Shown here one piece after another: positions 42,965 through 50,565 of a stretch of DNA of 64,000 nucleotides. The notes below the pieces were generated by a model. That model had not been told where the DNA came from. It worked only from the letters and a program-made list of their open reading frames with translations, and did no database searches. The number at the start of each line of letters is the position of its first letter. Within the stretch, counting starts at the first letter, position 1. Location of the stretch: the NCBI RefSeq assembly GCF_030283205.1, contig NZ_JASNWF010000014.1:186001-250000 (forward strand). Direction: 5' to 3'. Origin of the DNA: Actinomadura opuntiae (GTDB taxonomy: Bacteria > Actinomycetota > Actinomycetes > Streptosporangiales > Streptosporangiaceae). The position numbers and the translations under genes are program-made.

Positions 42965-44059
42965 GTGCAGATCGACGCCGCGGTGCTGCGCGCCGCAGAC
43001 GCCCCCTACACGATCGAGCGGGTCGAGCTCGCCGACCCCGGGCCGGGCGAGATCGTCGTCCGGATCGCGGGCGTCGGGATGTGCCACACCGACCTGATCG
43101 GGCGGGTGCCGGGCGACCTGGTCGCCAAGCCGGTGATCCTCGGGCACGAGGGGGCCGGGGTGGTCGAGGCGGTCGGGCCGGGCGTCGCCGGCGTCACCGC
43201 GGGCGACCACGTGGTCATGTCGTTCGACTCCTGCGGGACCTGCGCCAACTGCCGCGACGCGGTGCCCGGAGCGTGCCCGCAGATGGCGGCGCTCAACATG
43301 ATCGCGATCCCGCTGGACGGCCGGCTCCGCGTCACCGACGCCGGCGGCAACGCGGTCAACAACCGGTGGTTCGGGCAGTCGTCGTTCGCGTCGCACGCGC
43401 TCGGCACCGTGCGGAACGTCGTCCCGGTGACCAGGGACGTGCCGCTGGAGAAGCTGGGGCCGCTCGGCTGCGGCGTGCAGACCGGCGCCGCGTCCGTGCT
43501 GATCTCGCTCGGCGTCCGCGCCGGCGACAGCCTCGCGGTGTTCGGCGCGGGCGCGGTCGGGCTCTCCGCGGTGATGGCGGCGAAGGTCGCGGGCGCCACC
43601 ACGATCGTCGCGGTCGACCTGAACGACGCGCGCCTCGACCTGGCCCGCGAACTCGGCGCCACCCACACGATCAACGGCGCGGACGACGACATCGCCGGGC
43701 AGATCCGGGCGCTGTCGGGCGGCGAGGGCGTCCAGTACTCCTTCGACACGACCGCCGTCCCGTCCGTGGTGTCGACCGCGGTCGCGTCGCTGCGCACCAC
43801 CGGCGTCTGCGGCCTGGTCGGCGTCGGCTCCGAGGACTACCGCCTCGACCCGAACCTGCTGCTCATGGGACGGACGGTCAAGGGCATCATCGAGGGCGAC
43901 GCCGTCCCGCACACCTTCATCCCGAAGATGATCGACCTGTGGCGGCGCGGCCTGTTCCCGTACGACCGGCTCATCGCGAACTACCCGCTCGACCAGATCA
44001 ACCAGGCCGAGGCGGACGCCGCGTCCGGCAAGGTCGTCAAGCCCGTCCTCATCCCCTAG
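42965..44059 (+). CDS. Zinc-dependent alcohol dehydrogenase (aryl-alcohol type)
   Basis: 364-residue medium-chain dehydrogenase. Catalytic zinc ligands lie in GMCHTDLIGR and LGHEGAGVVEAVG, a structural zinc site is suggested by SCGTCANCRDAVPGAC, and the NAD-binding motif is VFGAGAVGLSAV. It resembles XylB/aryl-alcohol dehydrogenases and probably oxidises the alcohol made by the upstream P450. GTG 42965 has AGAGGA upstream, 11 bases after the P450 stop. Its stop shares CTAG with the convergent gene. Confidence 0.93.
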   Translation: MQIDAAVLRAADAPYTIERVELADPGPGEIVVRIAGVGMCHTDLIGRVPGDLVAKPVILGHEGAGVVEAVGPGVAGVTAGDHVVMSFDSCGTCANCRDAVPGACPQMAALNMIAIPLDGRLRVTDAGGNAVNNRWFGQSSFASHALGTVRNVVPVTRDVPLEKLGPLGCGVQTGAASVLISLGVRAGDSLAVFGAGAVGLSAVMAAKVAGATTIVAVDLNDARLDLARELGATHTINGADDDIAGQIRALSGGEGVQYSFDTTAVPSVVSTAVASLRTTGVCGLVGVGSEDYRLDPNLLLMGRTVKGIIEGDAVPHTFIPKMIDLWRRGLFPYDRLIANYPLDQINQAEADAASGKVVKPVLIP

Positions 44060-44964
44060 ACGACACGGTGCAGGAGGTCGCGGCCGGAGGCCAGGCGGCG
44101 GCAGTTCTCCGCCGCGACCTCGAAGTACCGGTCCCACGTCTCGCCGGTCAGCCACGCGACGTGCGGCATCACCACGACGCCGTCGAGCGCGAGCAGCGGG
44201 TTCTCCGGGCCGGTCGGCTCGCGCTCGAACACGTCCAGCCCGGCGCCGCCGAGATGCCCGGACGCCAGCGCCGCGACCAGCGCCGACTCGTCGACGACCG
44301 CGCCGCGCGCGGTGTTCACCACGATCGCGCCGGGCGGCAGCAGCGCGAGCCGCTCGGCGTTCAGCAGGTGGTGCGTCTCCTCGGTCAGCGGGATGTGCAC
44401 CGACAGCACGTCGCTCGCCCGCAGCAGGTCGTCCAGCTCCCGCCAGGACGGGTCGTCGCGGCGCGGGCGGCGCGAGGTGTACAGGACGCGGGCGCCGATC
44501 GCCTCCAGCATCCCGCGCAGCAGCCCGGCGATCTCCCCGCCGCCGAGCAGCCCGACCGTCCGGCCCTTCAGCTCGCCGCCGACCAGCGACCGGTCGGCGG
44601 GCCAGCCCGCGCCGCGCCGCGTCCGCGCGTCGAACGCGACGAGCTTGCGCAGCGCGGCGAGCATCAGCAGCAGGCTCGTCTCCGCCACGGCCTGCGCGTT
44701 GCGGCCCGGCATGTTCGCGACCGCGATGCCGCGCGCGGCGGCGGCGTCCAGGTCGATGGTGTTCACCCCGGTGCCGAGCTTCTGGATCAGCCGCAGCTTC
44801 GGCGCCCGGTCCATGTCGTCGCCGGTCAGCGGCCGCAGCACGTGCCAGATGACCTCCGTCTCGGGCAGCAGCTCGTGCAGGCGGGCGTCGTCCTGCTCCG
44901 AGCAGCTGACGATGTCCAGGCCGGGCTCGGCGTGGTCCATGTCGTAGTGCAGCAACACCCGCAT
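44056..44964 (-). CDS. D-isomer-specific 2-hydroxyacid dehydrogenase
   Basis: 302 residues. The NAD-binding Rossmann motif is VGLLGGGEIAGLLRGMLEAI. The catalytic Arg is in VNTARGAVVDESAL, and Glu/His in LDVFEREPTGPENPLLALDGVV and VMPHVAWLTGE. The product may be a 2-keto acid; specificity is unclear. ATG 44964 follows GAGAGGGA. Convergent with the alcohol dehydrogenase and divergent from a YrdB-family gene. Confidence 0.92.
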   Translation of the reverse strand: MRVLLHYDMDHAEPGLDIVSCSEQDDARLHELLPETEVIWHVLRPLTGDDMDRAPKLRLIQKLGTGVNTIDLDAAAARGIAVANMPGRNAQAVAETSLLLMLAALRKLVAFDARTRRGAGWPADRSLVGGELKGRTVGLLGGGEIAGLLRGMLEAIGARVLYTSRRPRRDDPSWRELDDLLRASDVLSVHIPLTEETHHLLNAERLALLPPGAIVVNTARGAVVDESALVAALASGHLGGAGLDVFEREPTGPENPLLALDGVVVMPHVAWLTGETWDRYFEVAAENCRRLASGRDLLHRVV

Positions 44965-45040
44965 CCTGGTCCCTCTCGGTCGTTCACGTTCGCTGAACCC
45001 GGCGTCGCCGTCCGGTGCCCCGCGCATTATCTTTCCGATC

Positions 45041-45436
45041 GTGACGCATACCGCGAGCCCCGGAGGGGCCGCCCCCGACAGCCGGATCGCCTCCGTGCTG
45101 CGCTTCCTCGCCGAGATCGTCGCGTGGGTCGCCGCGCCGTGGGCCCTCGCCCCCCATTCGATCCTCCTCGCCGTGCTGGCGGACGTCGTGCTGATCGGCC
45201 TGCCGACGGTGTTCTCGACGCCCGGCGACAAGGCCCGCGTGATGGTCCCGGTGCCCGGCGCCGTGACGATCGCGCTGGTGCTGCTGCAGCTCGCCGCCGC
45301 GGTCGCCGCGTCGTGGGCGGCCGGGCCGATGCCCGTCGCGGTCGCCGTGACGGTGCTGTGCGCGGCGGTCGTCGTGTGCGAGCAGCCGCGCTGGCGGTGG
45401 TTGGTCCGCCGCGTCCCGGATAGGGAACCCGCATGA
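45041..45436 (+). CDS. YrdB family membrane protein (DUF2568)
   Basis: 131 residues with four hydrophobic segments (LRFLAEIVAWVAAPWALAPH at the start is typical). Function unknown. The GTG at 45041 has no ribosome binding site, and CATTAT lies about 10 bases upstream, so the transcript may be leaderless. The last codons overlap the nitronate monooxygenase start (ATGA), so the two are co-translated. Confidence 0.8.
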   Translation: MTHTASPGGAAPDSRIASVLRFLAEIVAWVAAPWALAPHSILLAVLADVVLIGLPTVFSTPGDKARVMVPVPGAVTIALVLLQLAAAVAASWAAGPMPVAVAVTVLCAAVVVCEQPRWRWLVRRVPDREPA

Positions 45437-46443
45437 CGGCACCCCGGCTTCCCGGCACGCCCATCGTCCAGGCGCCGATGGCGGGCGGCCCGTCCACGCC
45501 CGAACTCGCCGCCGCCGTGTCGGACGCCGGCGGGCTCGGCTTTCTCGCCGCCGGCTACAAGACCGCCGGCGCCATGCGCGCCGAGATCGACCGGACGCGC
45601 GAGCTGACGTCCCGGCCGTTCGGCGTCAACGTGTTCATGCCGTCGCTCGACGCCGTCGACCCCGCCGCCGTGGCCGCCTACCGCGACCTGCTCGCGCCGG
45701 AGGCGCGGCGGCTCGGCGTCGAGCCGGGCACGCCGTCCGGCCGCGACGACGCCTACGACGCGAAGATCACCGATCTGCTGTCAGACCCGCCCGCGTTCGT
45801 CAGCTTCACCTTCGGCTGCCCCGACACCGACGTGATCCGGGCGTTCCAGGAGCGCGGCACCGTCGTGGTCGTCACCGTGACGACCGCCGACGAGGCCCGG
45901 CGGTCGGCCGCCGCCGACGCGCTGTGCGTACAGGGCACCGAGGCCGGCGCGCACCGCGGCTCGTTCGCCAACACCCTCGACGGCGCGCTCCCGCTCCGCA
46001 CCCTGCTGCGCGACGTGCTGGCCGTCACCGACCAGCCGGTCATCGCCGCCGGCGGCCTCGGCACGCCGGACGACGTCGCCGAGATCCTCTCCCTCGGCGC
46101 CGCCGCCGCCCAGCTCGGCACGGCCTTCCTGCGCTGCCCCGAGAGCGGCGCGAGCGCCGTGCACAAGGCCGCGCTCGCCGACCCCCGCTTCACCACCACC
46201 GCGCTGACCAGGGCTTTCAGTGGACGCCCCGCCCGCGGCCTGGTCAACCGCTTCCTCGCCGAGCACTCCGGCGACGCGCCCGCCGCCTACCCGGACGTCC
46301 ACTACGTCACCTCGCCGCTCCGCAAGGCCGCCGCCGCCCAGGGCGATCCGGACACCGTCAACCTGTGGGCCGGCACCGCCTTCCGCGCCGCCACCGACGC
46401 CCCGGCCGCCGACGTCGTCGGGCACCTGGCGTCCCGCCTCTGA
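45433..46443 (+). CDS. Nitronate monooxygenase (2-nitropropane dioxygenase family)
   Basis: 336-residue FMN-dependent TIM-barrel enzyme that oxidises alkyl nitronates such as propionate-3-nitronate, a toxin from nitro compounds. N-terminal PIVQAPMAGGPSTPELAAAV, the catalytic His segment QGTEAGAHRGSF, and the FMN phosphate-binding AAGGLGTPDDVAEIL with LGTAFLRCPES are class I features. ATG 45433 is coupled to the upstream YrdB gene. Confidence 0.93.
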   Translation: MTAPRLPGTPIVQAPMAGGPSTPELAAAVSDAGGLGFLAAGYKTAGAMRAEIDRTRELTSRPFGVNVFMPSLDAVDPAAVAAYRDLLAPEARRLGVEPGTPSGRDDAYDAKITDLLSDPPAFVSFTFGCPDTDVIRAFQERGTVVVVTVTTADEARRSAAADALCVQGTEAGAHRGSFANTLDGALPLRTLLRDVLAVTDQPVIAAGGLGTPDDVAEILSLGAAAAQLGTAFLRCPESGASAVHKAALADPRFTTTALTRAFSGRPARGLVNRFLAEHSGDAPAAYPDVHYVTSPLRKAAAAQGDPDTVNLWAGTAFRAATDAPAADVVGHLASRL

Positions 46444-46468
46444 CCCGCGCCCGCCCCGCCGGGCCGCG

Positions 46469-47488
46469 TCAGCCGACCGGGTCGTCCCGCAGGTTGCGCG
46501 GATGGCAGGCGACATGGCGCCCGTCGCGGATGAGCGCGGCGCCGCGCTCGAGATGGTCGGTGCCGTAGCCGCGGCGCTGCTGGTACGCCCAGTAGGCGGT
46601 GCGGGCCGGGTTCGTCCACCGCTCGAAGATCATGACCTCGCGGGTCTCCGGCCCGCCCGTGGCGTTGACGACGAGGTCACCGGGACCGAGCCGGGCGGGC
46701 GGGACGCGGTCGCAGTAGGACGTCAGGAGCGCGGCCGAGTTCGGGCCGGGCGCCGGTAACGCCAGCGCCATGGAGGCGTACCCCGACCCGTCGGCGCGGT
46801 AGCCCTGGTAGCTGCTCGCCTGGTCGTACGGCACCCGTCCCGGCGCGTGCGGGTGCCAGCTCTTCGCGCGCTCGACGACCTCATGACGGTAGATCGTGCG
46901 GACGGCGGCATGGGTGGCGCGCGCGGCCGAGGCGTGTGTCGGACCGTCCGGGGTCTCCTGCGCGTTGGTGCGCAGCGTCGTCCCGAGCAGCACACCGGCG
47001 CCCCCGGAGACGAGCACGCACCCGACCGCGGCGGCGATGAGCACGGCCTGCGGAACGCGCCTCCTCCGCGGCTCCGGGACCTCGGGCGCGGACGGGGTCT
47101 CCTCCGCGGTCGGCTCCGCGGGGCCGGTCGCGCCCAATGCGTCCGGTTCACCGTCCGGTGCGTCCGGGGCGCCGTCGGGCGCGGGCGCGGTGTCCGGCGT
47201 TCCGGACGCCGCCGCCGTCCGGGCCTGGTCGGCGACGTCCCAGAGGGCCTCCAGGCGGTGCCGGTCCCCGCCGCACAGCTGCGCCAGCGCCGTGACCGCG
47301 GTGCGCGGCAGGAAGGTCTCCCCGCCGAGCCACCGGCTCCACGACGACCTGCTGGCGTGCGTCCGGCGCTCCAGGGACCGCAGGTCGTGCCCGGACGCCC
47401 GCCGCAGGTCGCGCAGCTCGGTGAGCAGGACGCGCATCGCGTCCGGCAGGTCGTCGGGAAGGGGGGCCGGCGTGCGGCTTCGGCTCAT
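46469..47488 (-). CDS. Membrane-anchored HTH regulator with a catalytically dead NlpC/P60-like domain
   Basis: 339 residues: an XRE-type helix-turn-helix (about 20-75; LRSLERRTHASRSSWSRWLG), an acidic Pro/Ala-rich linker, one membrane helix (about 146-168, following RRRR), then an outer domain (199-335) plainly paralogous to the secreted enzyme at 47867 (shared WHPH..RVPY, GYASMAL, TAYWAYxQR, YGTDH). The catalytic Cys of the DCSG motif is Gly234 (ADGSG) and the catalytic His is Glu284 (REVMIF). It therefore looks like a one-component transmembrane sensor using a pseudoenzyme. ATG 47488 has GGGAGA upstream. Divergent from its active paralogue. Confidence 0.9.
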   Translation of the reverse strand: MSRSRTPAPLPDDLPDAMRVLLTELRDLRRASGHDLRSLERRTHASRSSWSRWLGGETFLPRTAVTALAQLCGGDRHRLEALWDVADQARTAAASGTPDTAPAPDGAPDAPDGEPDALGATGPAEPTAEETPSAPEVPEPRRRRVPQAVLIAAAVGCVLVSGGAGVLLGTTLRTNAQETPDGPTHASAARATHAAVRTIYRHEVVERAKSWHPHAPGRVPYDQASSYQGYRADGSGYASMALALPAPGPNSAALLTSYCDRVPPARLGPGDLVVNATGGPETREVMIFERWTNPARTAYWAYQQRRGYGTDHLERGAALIRDGRHVACHPRNLRDDPVG

Positions 47489-47866
47489 CGGTGCATCTCC
47501 CGCAGGTCGGACCGCAGGCCCGGCAGCGGCCGCGGATAACGCCCAGGACTCTCCGTCGCGGCCGCCCATTATGCCCAGTCCGGCGGCCCGAATGGCCGGA
47601 ACCGCGATCGTCGCCGTGCGTTCGCGAATGCGCACCAAGGGTGATCGGCGACGGCGTCCCGCAGGGGCCCGAATGTCCCGCCCGTGTCCCGTTCAGGGGG
47701 ATGTCTCGCCTGGTCAGAGGCCTGGACCTGTCTCTTTGTCCCGATCTCGCCGCCGGGTCTGCACAACGGCGGAAAACGTTCCCTAACGTCTGCCGGGTCG
47801 ATCGACGAACCCCTCACCGCGTCCCTTGCGGACGCAATTCAACGACCATTCACGGAGGTTCACCCA
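47489..47866. other. Divergent intergenic region of the NlpC/P60 pair
   Basis: 378 bases with no gene that I can support. Near the enzyme side, AACGTTCCC and TAACGTC (about 47776-47792) lie roughly 75-90 bases before the enzyme start and may be promoter or operator DNA. Purely GC-rich imperfect repeats fill the centre. The regulator's binding site should be here. Confidence 0.4.
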
Positions 47867-48451
47867 ATGGCTTCCCCTCGGGCCGTCCTCATCGGCGCCG
47901 GCTCCCTCGCGCTCGCCGCCGGCACCGCCGCCGGGCTGATCGGGCTGACGTCCCCCGCCGAGCACGCCGCCGCGCCGCAGGGCGCGCGGCTGCAGGCCGA
48001 CTCCGGCCGCACCGTCGCGGTCGCGGCCGTGCCGAAGGTCACCCGCGCCCAGGTCATCGCGCGGGCCAAGACCTGGCACCCGCACACCAGCAGCCGCGTC
48101 CCCTACAGCCAGTCCAGGACCCACGGCGGCTACCGCACCGACTGCTCGGGCTACGCGTCCATGGCCCTGCGGCTGCCCAAGCCCGGCCCGAACACGGTGG
48201 GCCTCGCGTCCTCGACCTACAGCAAGCGGATCTCGATGTCGCAGCTCAAGACGGGCGACCTGGTGATCGACGCGATCGGCAGCAACACCACCCGGCACGT
48301 CGTCATCTTCGAGAAGTGGACGAGCAGCAAGCACACCGCCTACTGGGCGTACGAGCAGCGCGGCCACTACGGCACCGACCACCGCACCCGCACCTACGGC
48401 CTGGCCAAGGGCAGCCAGTACAAGGCGTACCGCCCCAAGAACATCACCTGA
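47867..48451 (+). CDS. Secreted NlpC/P60-type cell-wall amidase/peptidase
   Basis: 194 residues. A signal-like hydrophobic N-terminus (VLIGAGSLALAAGTAAGLIG) precedes a compact Cys-His domain (about 60-194). Cys93 lies in RTDCSGYASMALRL and His144 in TTRHVVIFEKW, the expected order for NlpC/P60 peptidases that cut peptidoglycan stem peptides. The C-terminal AYEQRGHYGTDHRTRTYG is typical of an actinobacterial secreted branch. ATG 47867 is preceded by GGAGG. The divergent HTH protein carries a dead copy of this domain and probably regulates it. Confidence 0.88.
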   Translation: MASPRAVLIGAGSLALAAGTAAGLIGLTSPAEHAAAPQGARLQADSGRTVAVAAVPKVTRAQVIARAKTWHPHTSSRVPYSQSRTHGGYRTDCSGYASMALRLPKPGPNTVGLASSTYSKRISMSQLKTGDLVIDAIGSNTTRHVVIFEKWTSSKHTAYWAYEQRGHYGTDHRTRTYGLAKGSQYKAYRPKNIT

Positions 48452-48465
48452 CCGCCGCCCCCCGC

Positions 48466-48497
48466 AGGCCCGGCCGGATCCGCCTCCGGCCGGGCCT
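48466..48497. terminator. Bidirectional terminator
   Basis: AGGCCCGGCCGGA (48466-48478) and TCCGGCCGGGCCT (48485-48497) form a perfect 13-bp stem with a 6-base loop, followed by TCC. It separates the convergent NlpC/P60 and marR genes. Confidence 0.8.
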
Positions 48498-48524
48498 TCC
48501 GGCGTCCGAGGCGTTCGCCGCCTG

Positions 48525-49004
48525 CTAGTGGCGCCGCGCCCAGGCGGCCTGGGACACCGTCCCGTCCAGGAGGACGGTGGCCAGCCGGGTCAACTCGTCG
48601 CGTTCGGCGGGGGACAGGCGCTCGGTGAGGCCGGCGACGCGGCGGGCGATCTCGGCGCCGGCGCGCTCGGTGAGCCGCTCGCCGTCCGGCGTGAGCGAGA
48701 CGAGGACCGCCCGCCCGTCGTGCGGGGACGGGGACCGCTTCACCAGGCCGCGCTTCTCCGCGCGGCCGACGAGCCCGGTCATGGACGACTTGTCGAGCCC
48801 GAGATAGGTGGCGAGCTCCACCATGCCGGCCCGCCGGTCGCGCAGGATGCCCAGCAGCCGGATCTGGATGATCGACAGGTCGTGCTCGGAGCCGATGGCG
48901 GACAGGACGCCCTGGACCAGGAAGGACAGCTGGACGAGGGCGTCGACCGGGTCGAGGGGGCGGTCACAGGCGGGGTCGGCGGGGTCGGCGGGGTCGGTGG
49001 TCAT
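48525..49004 (-). CDS. MarR family repressor
   Basis: 159 residues. The DNA-binding core is MVELATYLGLDKSSMTGLVG with the wing KRSPSPHDGRAVLVSLTPDG. The N-terminus has short DPADPAD repeats. ATG 49004 is used; the ribosome binding site is weak. It is divergent from the oxidoreductase at 49089, and two 19-bp direct repeats in the 84-base gap are probable operators. Confidence 0.9.
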   Translation of the reverse strand: MTTDPADPADPACDRPLDPVDALVQLSFLVQGVLSAIGSEHDLSIIQIRLLGILRDRRAGMVELATYLGLDKSSMTGLVGRAEKRGLVKRSPSPHDGRAVLVSLTPDGERLTERAGAEIARRVAGLTERLSPAERDELTRLATVLLDGTVSQAAWARRH

Positions 49005-49024
49005 GGTGGGCAGCCTAGTTGACG

Positions 49025-49073
49025 TAGTACGTGACCCCAACTACTTTGGCAAACTAGTACGTGACACCAACTA
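49025..49073. promoter_or_regulatory. Two 19-bp direct repeats, MarR operator candidates
   Basis: TAGTACGTGACCCCAACTA (49025-49043) and TAGTACGTGACACCAACTA (49055-49073) differ at one base and are spaced exactly 30 bp, about three helical turns, so bound proteins would lie on the same DNA face. They sit between marR and the divergent oxidoreductase. Confidence 0.7.
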
Positions 49074-49088
49074 GCTCGGGGAGTCGCC

Positions 49089-50042
49089 ATGCACGCCGCA
49101 GTCGTCCGATCGTTTGGCGCGCCGCCCCGGTACGAGGAGCTCCCGGCCCCCGTCCCCTCCGGAGAGCGCGAGGTCCTGGTGGACGTGCTGGCCGCCGGCC
49201 TGCATCCGCGGGTGCGCTCGTCCGCCGACGGCACCCACTACACCTCCGACGGCGTCCTGCCGATGGTCCCCGGCATCGACGCGGTCGGCCGCACGCCGGA
49301 CGGCGAACTGCTCTACTTCGTCGCGCCCGACACCGCGCTCGGCACCATGGCCGAGCAGGCCGTCGTCGACCGGCGAAGGGCCGTCGTGCTGCCGGACGGC
49401 ATCGATCCGGTGGCCGTGGCGGCGGCCATGAACCCGGGCATGTCCTCGTGGGTGGCGCTGCGCCGCCGTGCCCGCTTCGAGCCAGGCGGATCGGTGCTGG
49501 TGATGGGCGCGACCGGGAACGCCGGACGGCTCGCCGTCCAGATCGCCAAGCGCCTCGGTTCTGCCCGCGTCGTCGGCGCCGGACGCGACCCCGAGCGCCT
49601 CGAACCGCTGGCGAGGCTCGGCGCCGACGAGGCCGTCCGGCTGGGAAGCGAGGAGTTCGCGCGGGCGGCGGCGGACGTCGACGTCGTCATCGACTACCTG
49701 TGGGGCGCGCCGACGCAGGAGGCGATGCCCGCGCTGCTGCGGGCCCGCGCCGACCGGTCGAAGCCCCTGGCCTGGGTGCAGGTCGGGTCCGTTGCCGGGC
49801 CGGACATCACCTTGCCGTCGTTCCTGCTGCGCGCGGCGAATCTCACCATCATGGGCAGCGGTCAGGGGTCGGTGAGCACCGCGGGAATCGTCGCGGAGCT
49901 TCCGTCGCTCGCCGAGGAGATCGCGTCCGGAACCCTCGCCGTGGACGCCGTGCCGACGCCGCTCGACCAGGTCGAACAGGTCTGGAACGCGCCGGTCGTC
50001 CCCGGTCGCCGGGTCGTCCTGACGCCGGTGTCAGTGGAGTGA
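49089..50042 (+). CDS. Quinone-oxidoreductase-like medium-chain dehydrogenase
   Basis: 317-residue zinc-independent medium-chain reductase. The NADP-binding loop is VLVMGATGNAGRLAVQIAKR, and no zinc ligands are visible. It probably reduces quinones or enones. ATG 49089 has GGGGAG upstream. Controlled, by position, by the divergent MarR at 48525. Its 3' end overlaps the convergent MarR gene at 50031 by 12 bases, so it is flanked by two MarR genes. Confidence 0.88.
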   Translation: MHAAVVRSFGAPPRYEELPAPVPSGEREVLVDVLAAGLHPRVRSSADGTHYTSDGVLPMVPGIDAVGRTPDGELLYFVAPDTALGTMAEQAVVDRRRAVVLPDGIDPVAVAAAMNPGMSSWVALRRRARFEPGGSVLVMGATGNAGRLAVQIAKRLGSARVVGAGRDPERLEPLARLGADEAVRLGSEEFARAAADVDVVIDYLWGAPTQEAMPALLRARADRSKPLAWVQVGSVAGPDITLPSFLLRAANLTIMGSGQGSVSTAGIVAELPSLAEEIASGTLAVDAVPTPLDQVEQVWNAPVVPGRRVVLTPVSVE

Positions 50043-50459
50043 GCGGGCGCGGAGCAGGAGGCCCTGGAGGGTGTCCTGCTCGTCCTGGTTCAGGCCGGCC
50101 AGGGGCGAGTCCTTGGTGAGCAGTTCGAGGAGCCGCTCGCGCAGGGCCGTGCCTTCGGGGGTGAGGACGAGCTGCTTGGCGCGGCGGTCCAGCGGATGCG
50201 GGCGGCGCTCGACCAGGCCGCGCTTCTCCAGCTTGTCGATGACGAACGTGGCGTTGGACGGCTCGCAGCTCATCCGGTCGGCGAGGTCGCGCATCGTCAT
50301 CGGCCCGGTCAGCTCGCGCAGCGCGGTGGCCTGGGGGCCGGTGAGCCCGAGCGTCGCGGCGCGCTCGCGGACGTGCTCCTCGATCTGCCGGGACAGCCCG
50401 TTCACCAGCCCGCACAGTTGCCGCTCGGCCGCCGCGGCGGCCTCCGCCTCGCTGCTCAT
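50031..50459 (-). CDS. MarR family repressor
   Basis: 142 residues. The winged helix reads MTMRDLADRMSCEPSNATFV with the wing ERRPHPLDRRAKQLVLTPEG. ATG 50459 has only a weak ribosome binding site. It is divergent from the MBL-hydrolase/MFS operon starting at 50566, and an 11-bp-arm dyad between them is the likely operator. Confidence 0.9.
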   Translation of the reverse strand: MSSEAEAAAAAERQLCGLVNGLSRQIEEHVRERAATLGLTGPQATALRELTGPMTMRDLADRMSCEPSNATFVIDKLEKRGLVERRPHPLDRRAKQLVLTPEGTALRERLLELLTKDSPLAGLNQDEQDTLQGLLLRARSLH

Positions 50460-50473
50460 GGCCCGAGCTTACA

Positions 50474-50498
50474 TCAAGCTGCAATGGTTGCAGCTTGA
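50474..50498. promoter_or_regulatory. MarR operator dyad
   Basis: TCAAGCTGCAA and TTGCAGCTTGA are perfect 11-bp arms around TGG. An outer pair CTTAC (50468-50472) and GTAAG (50511-50515) flanks it. It lies between marR and the MBL/MFS operon. Confidence 0.7.
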
Positions 50499-50565
50499 AT
50501 AGTTCTAGTTGTAAGTTTCCCGGTGCGGCGGCCGCAGGGCGCGGCCGTCCCGGAGGGAGACACCC

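Noticed and set aside
46469..47488. Regulator read as a decayed NlpC/P60 gene
   Set aside because: The frame is intact over 339 codons with a good ribosome binding site, an intact HTH and membrane helix, and only the catalytic residues changed, so it is listed as a functional pseudoenzyme fusion.
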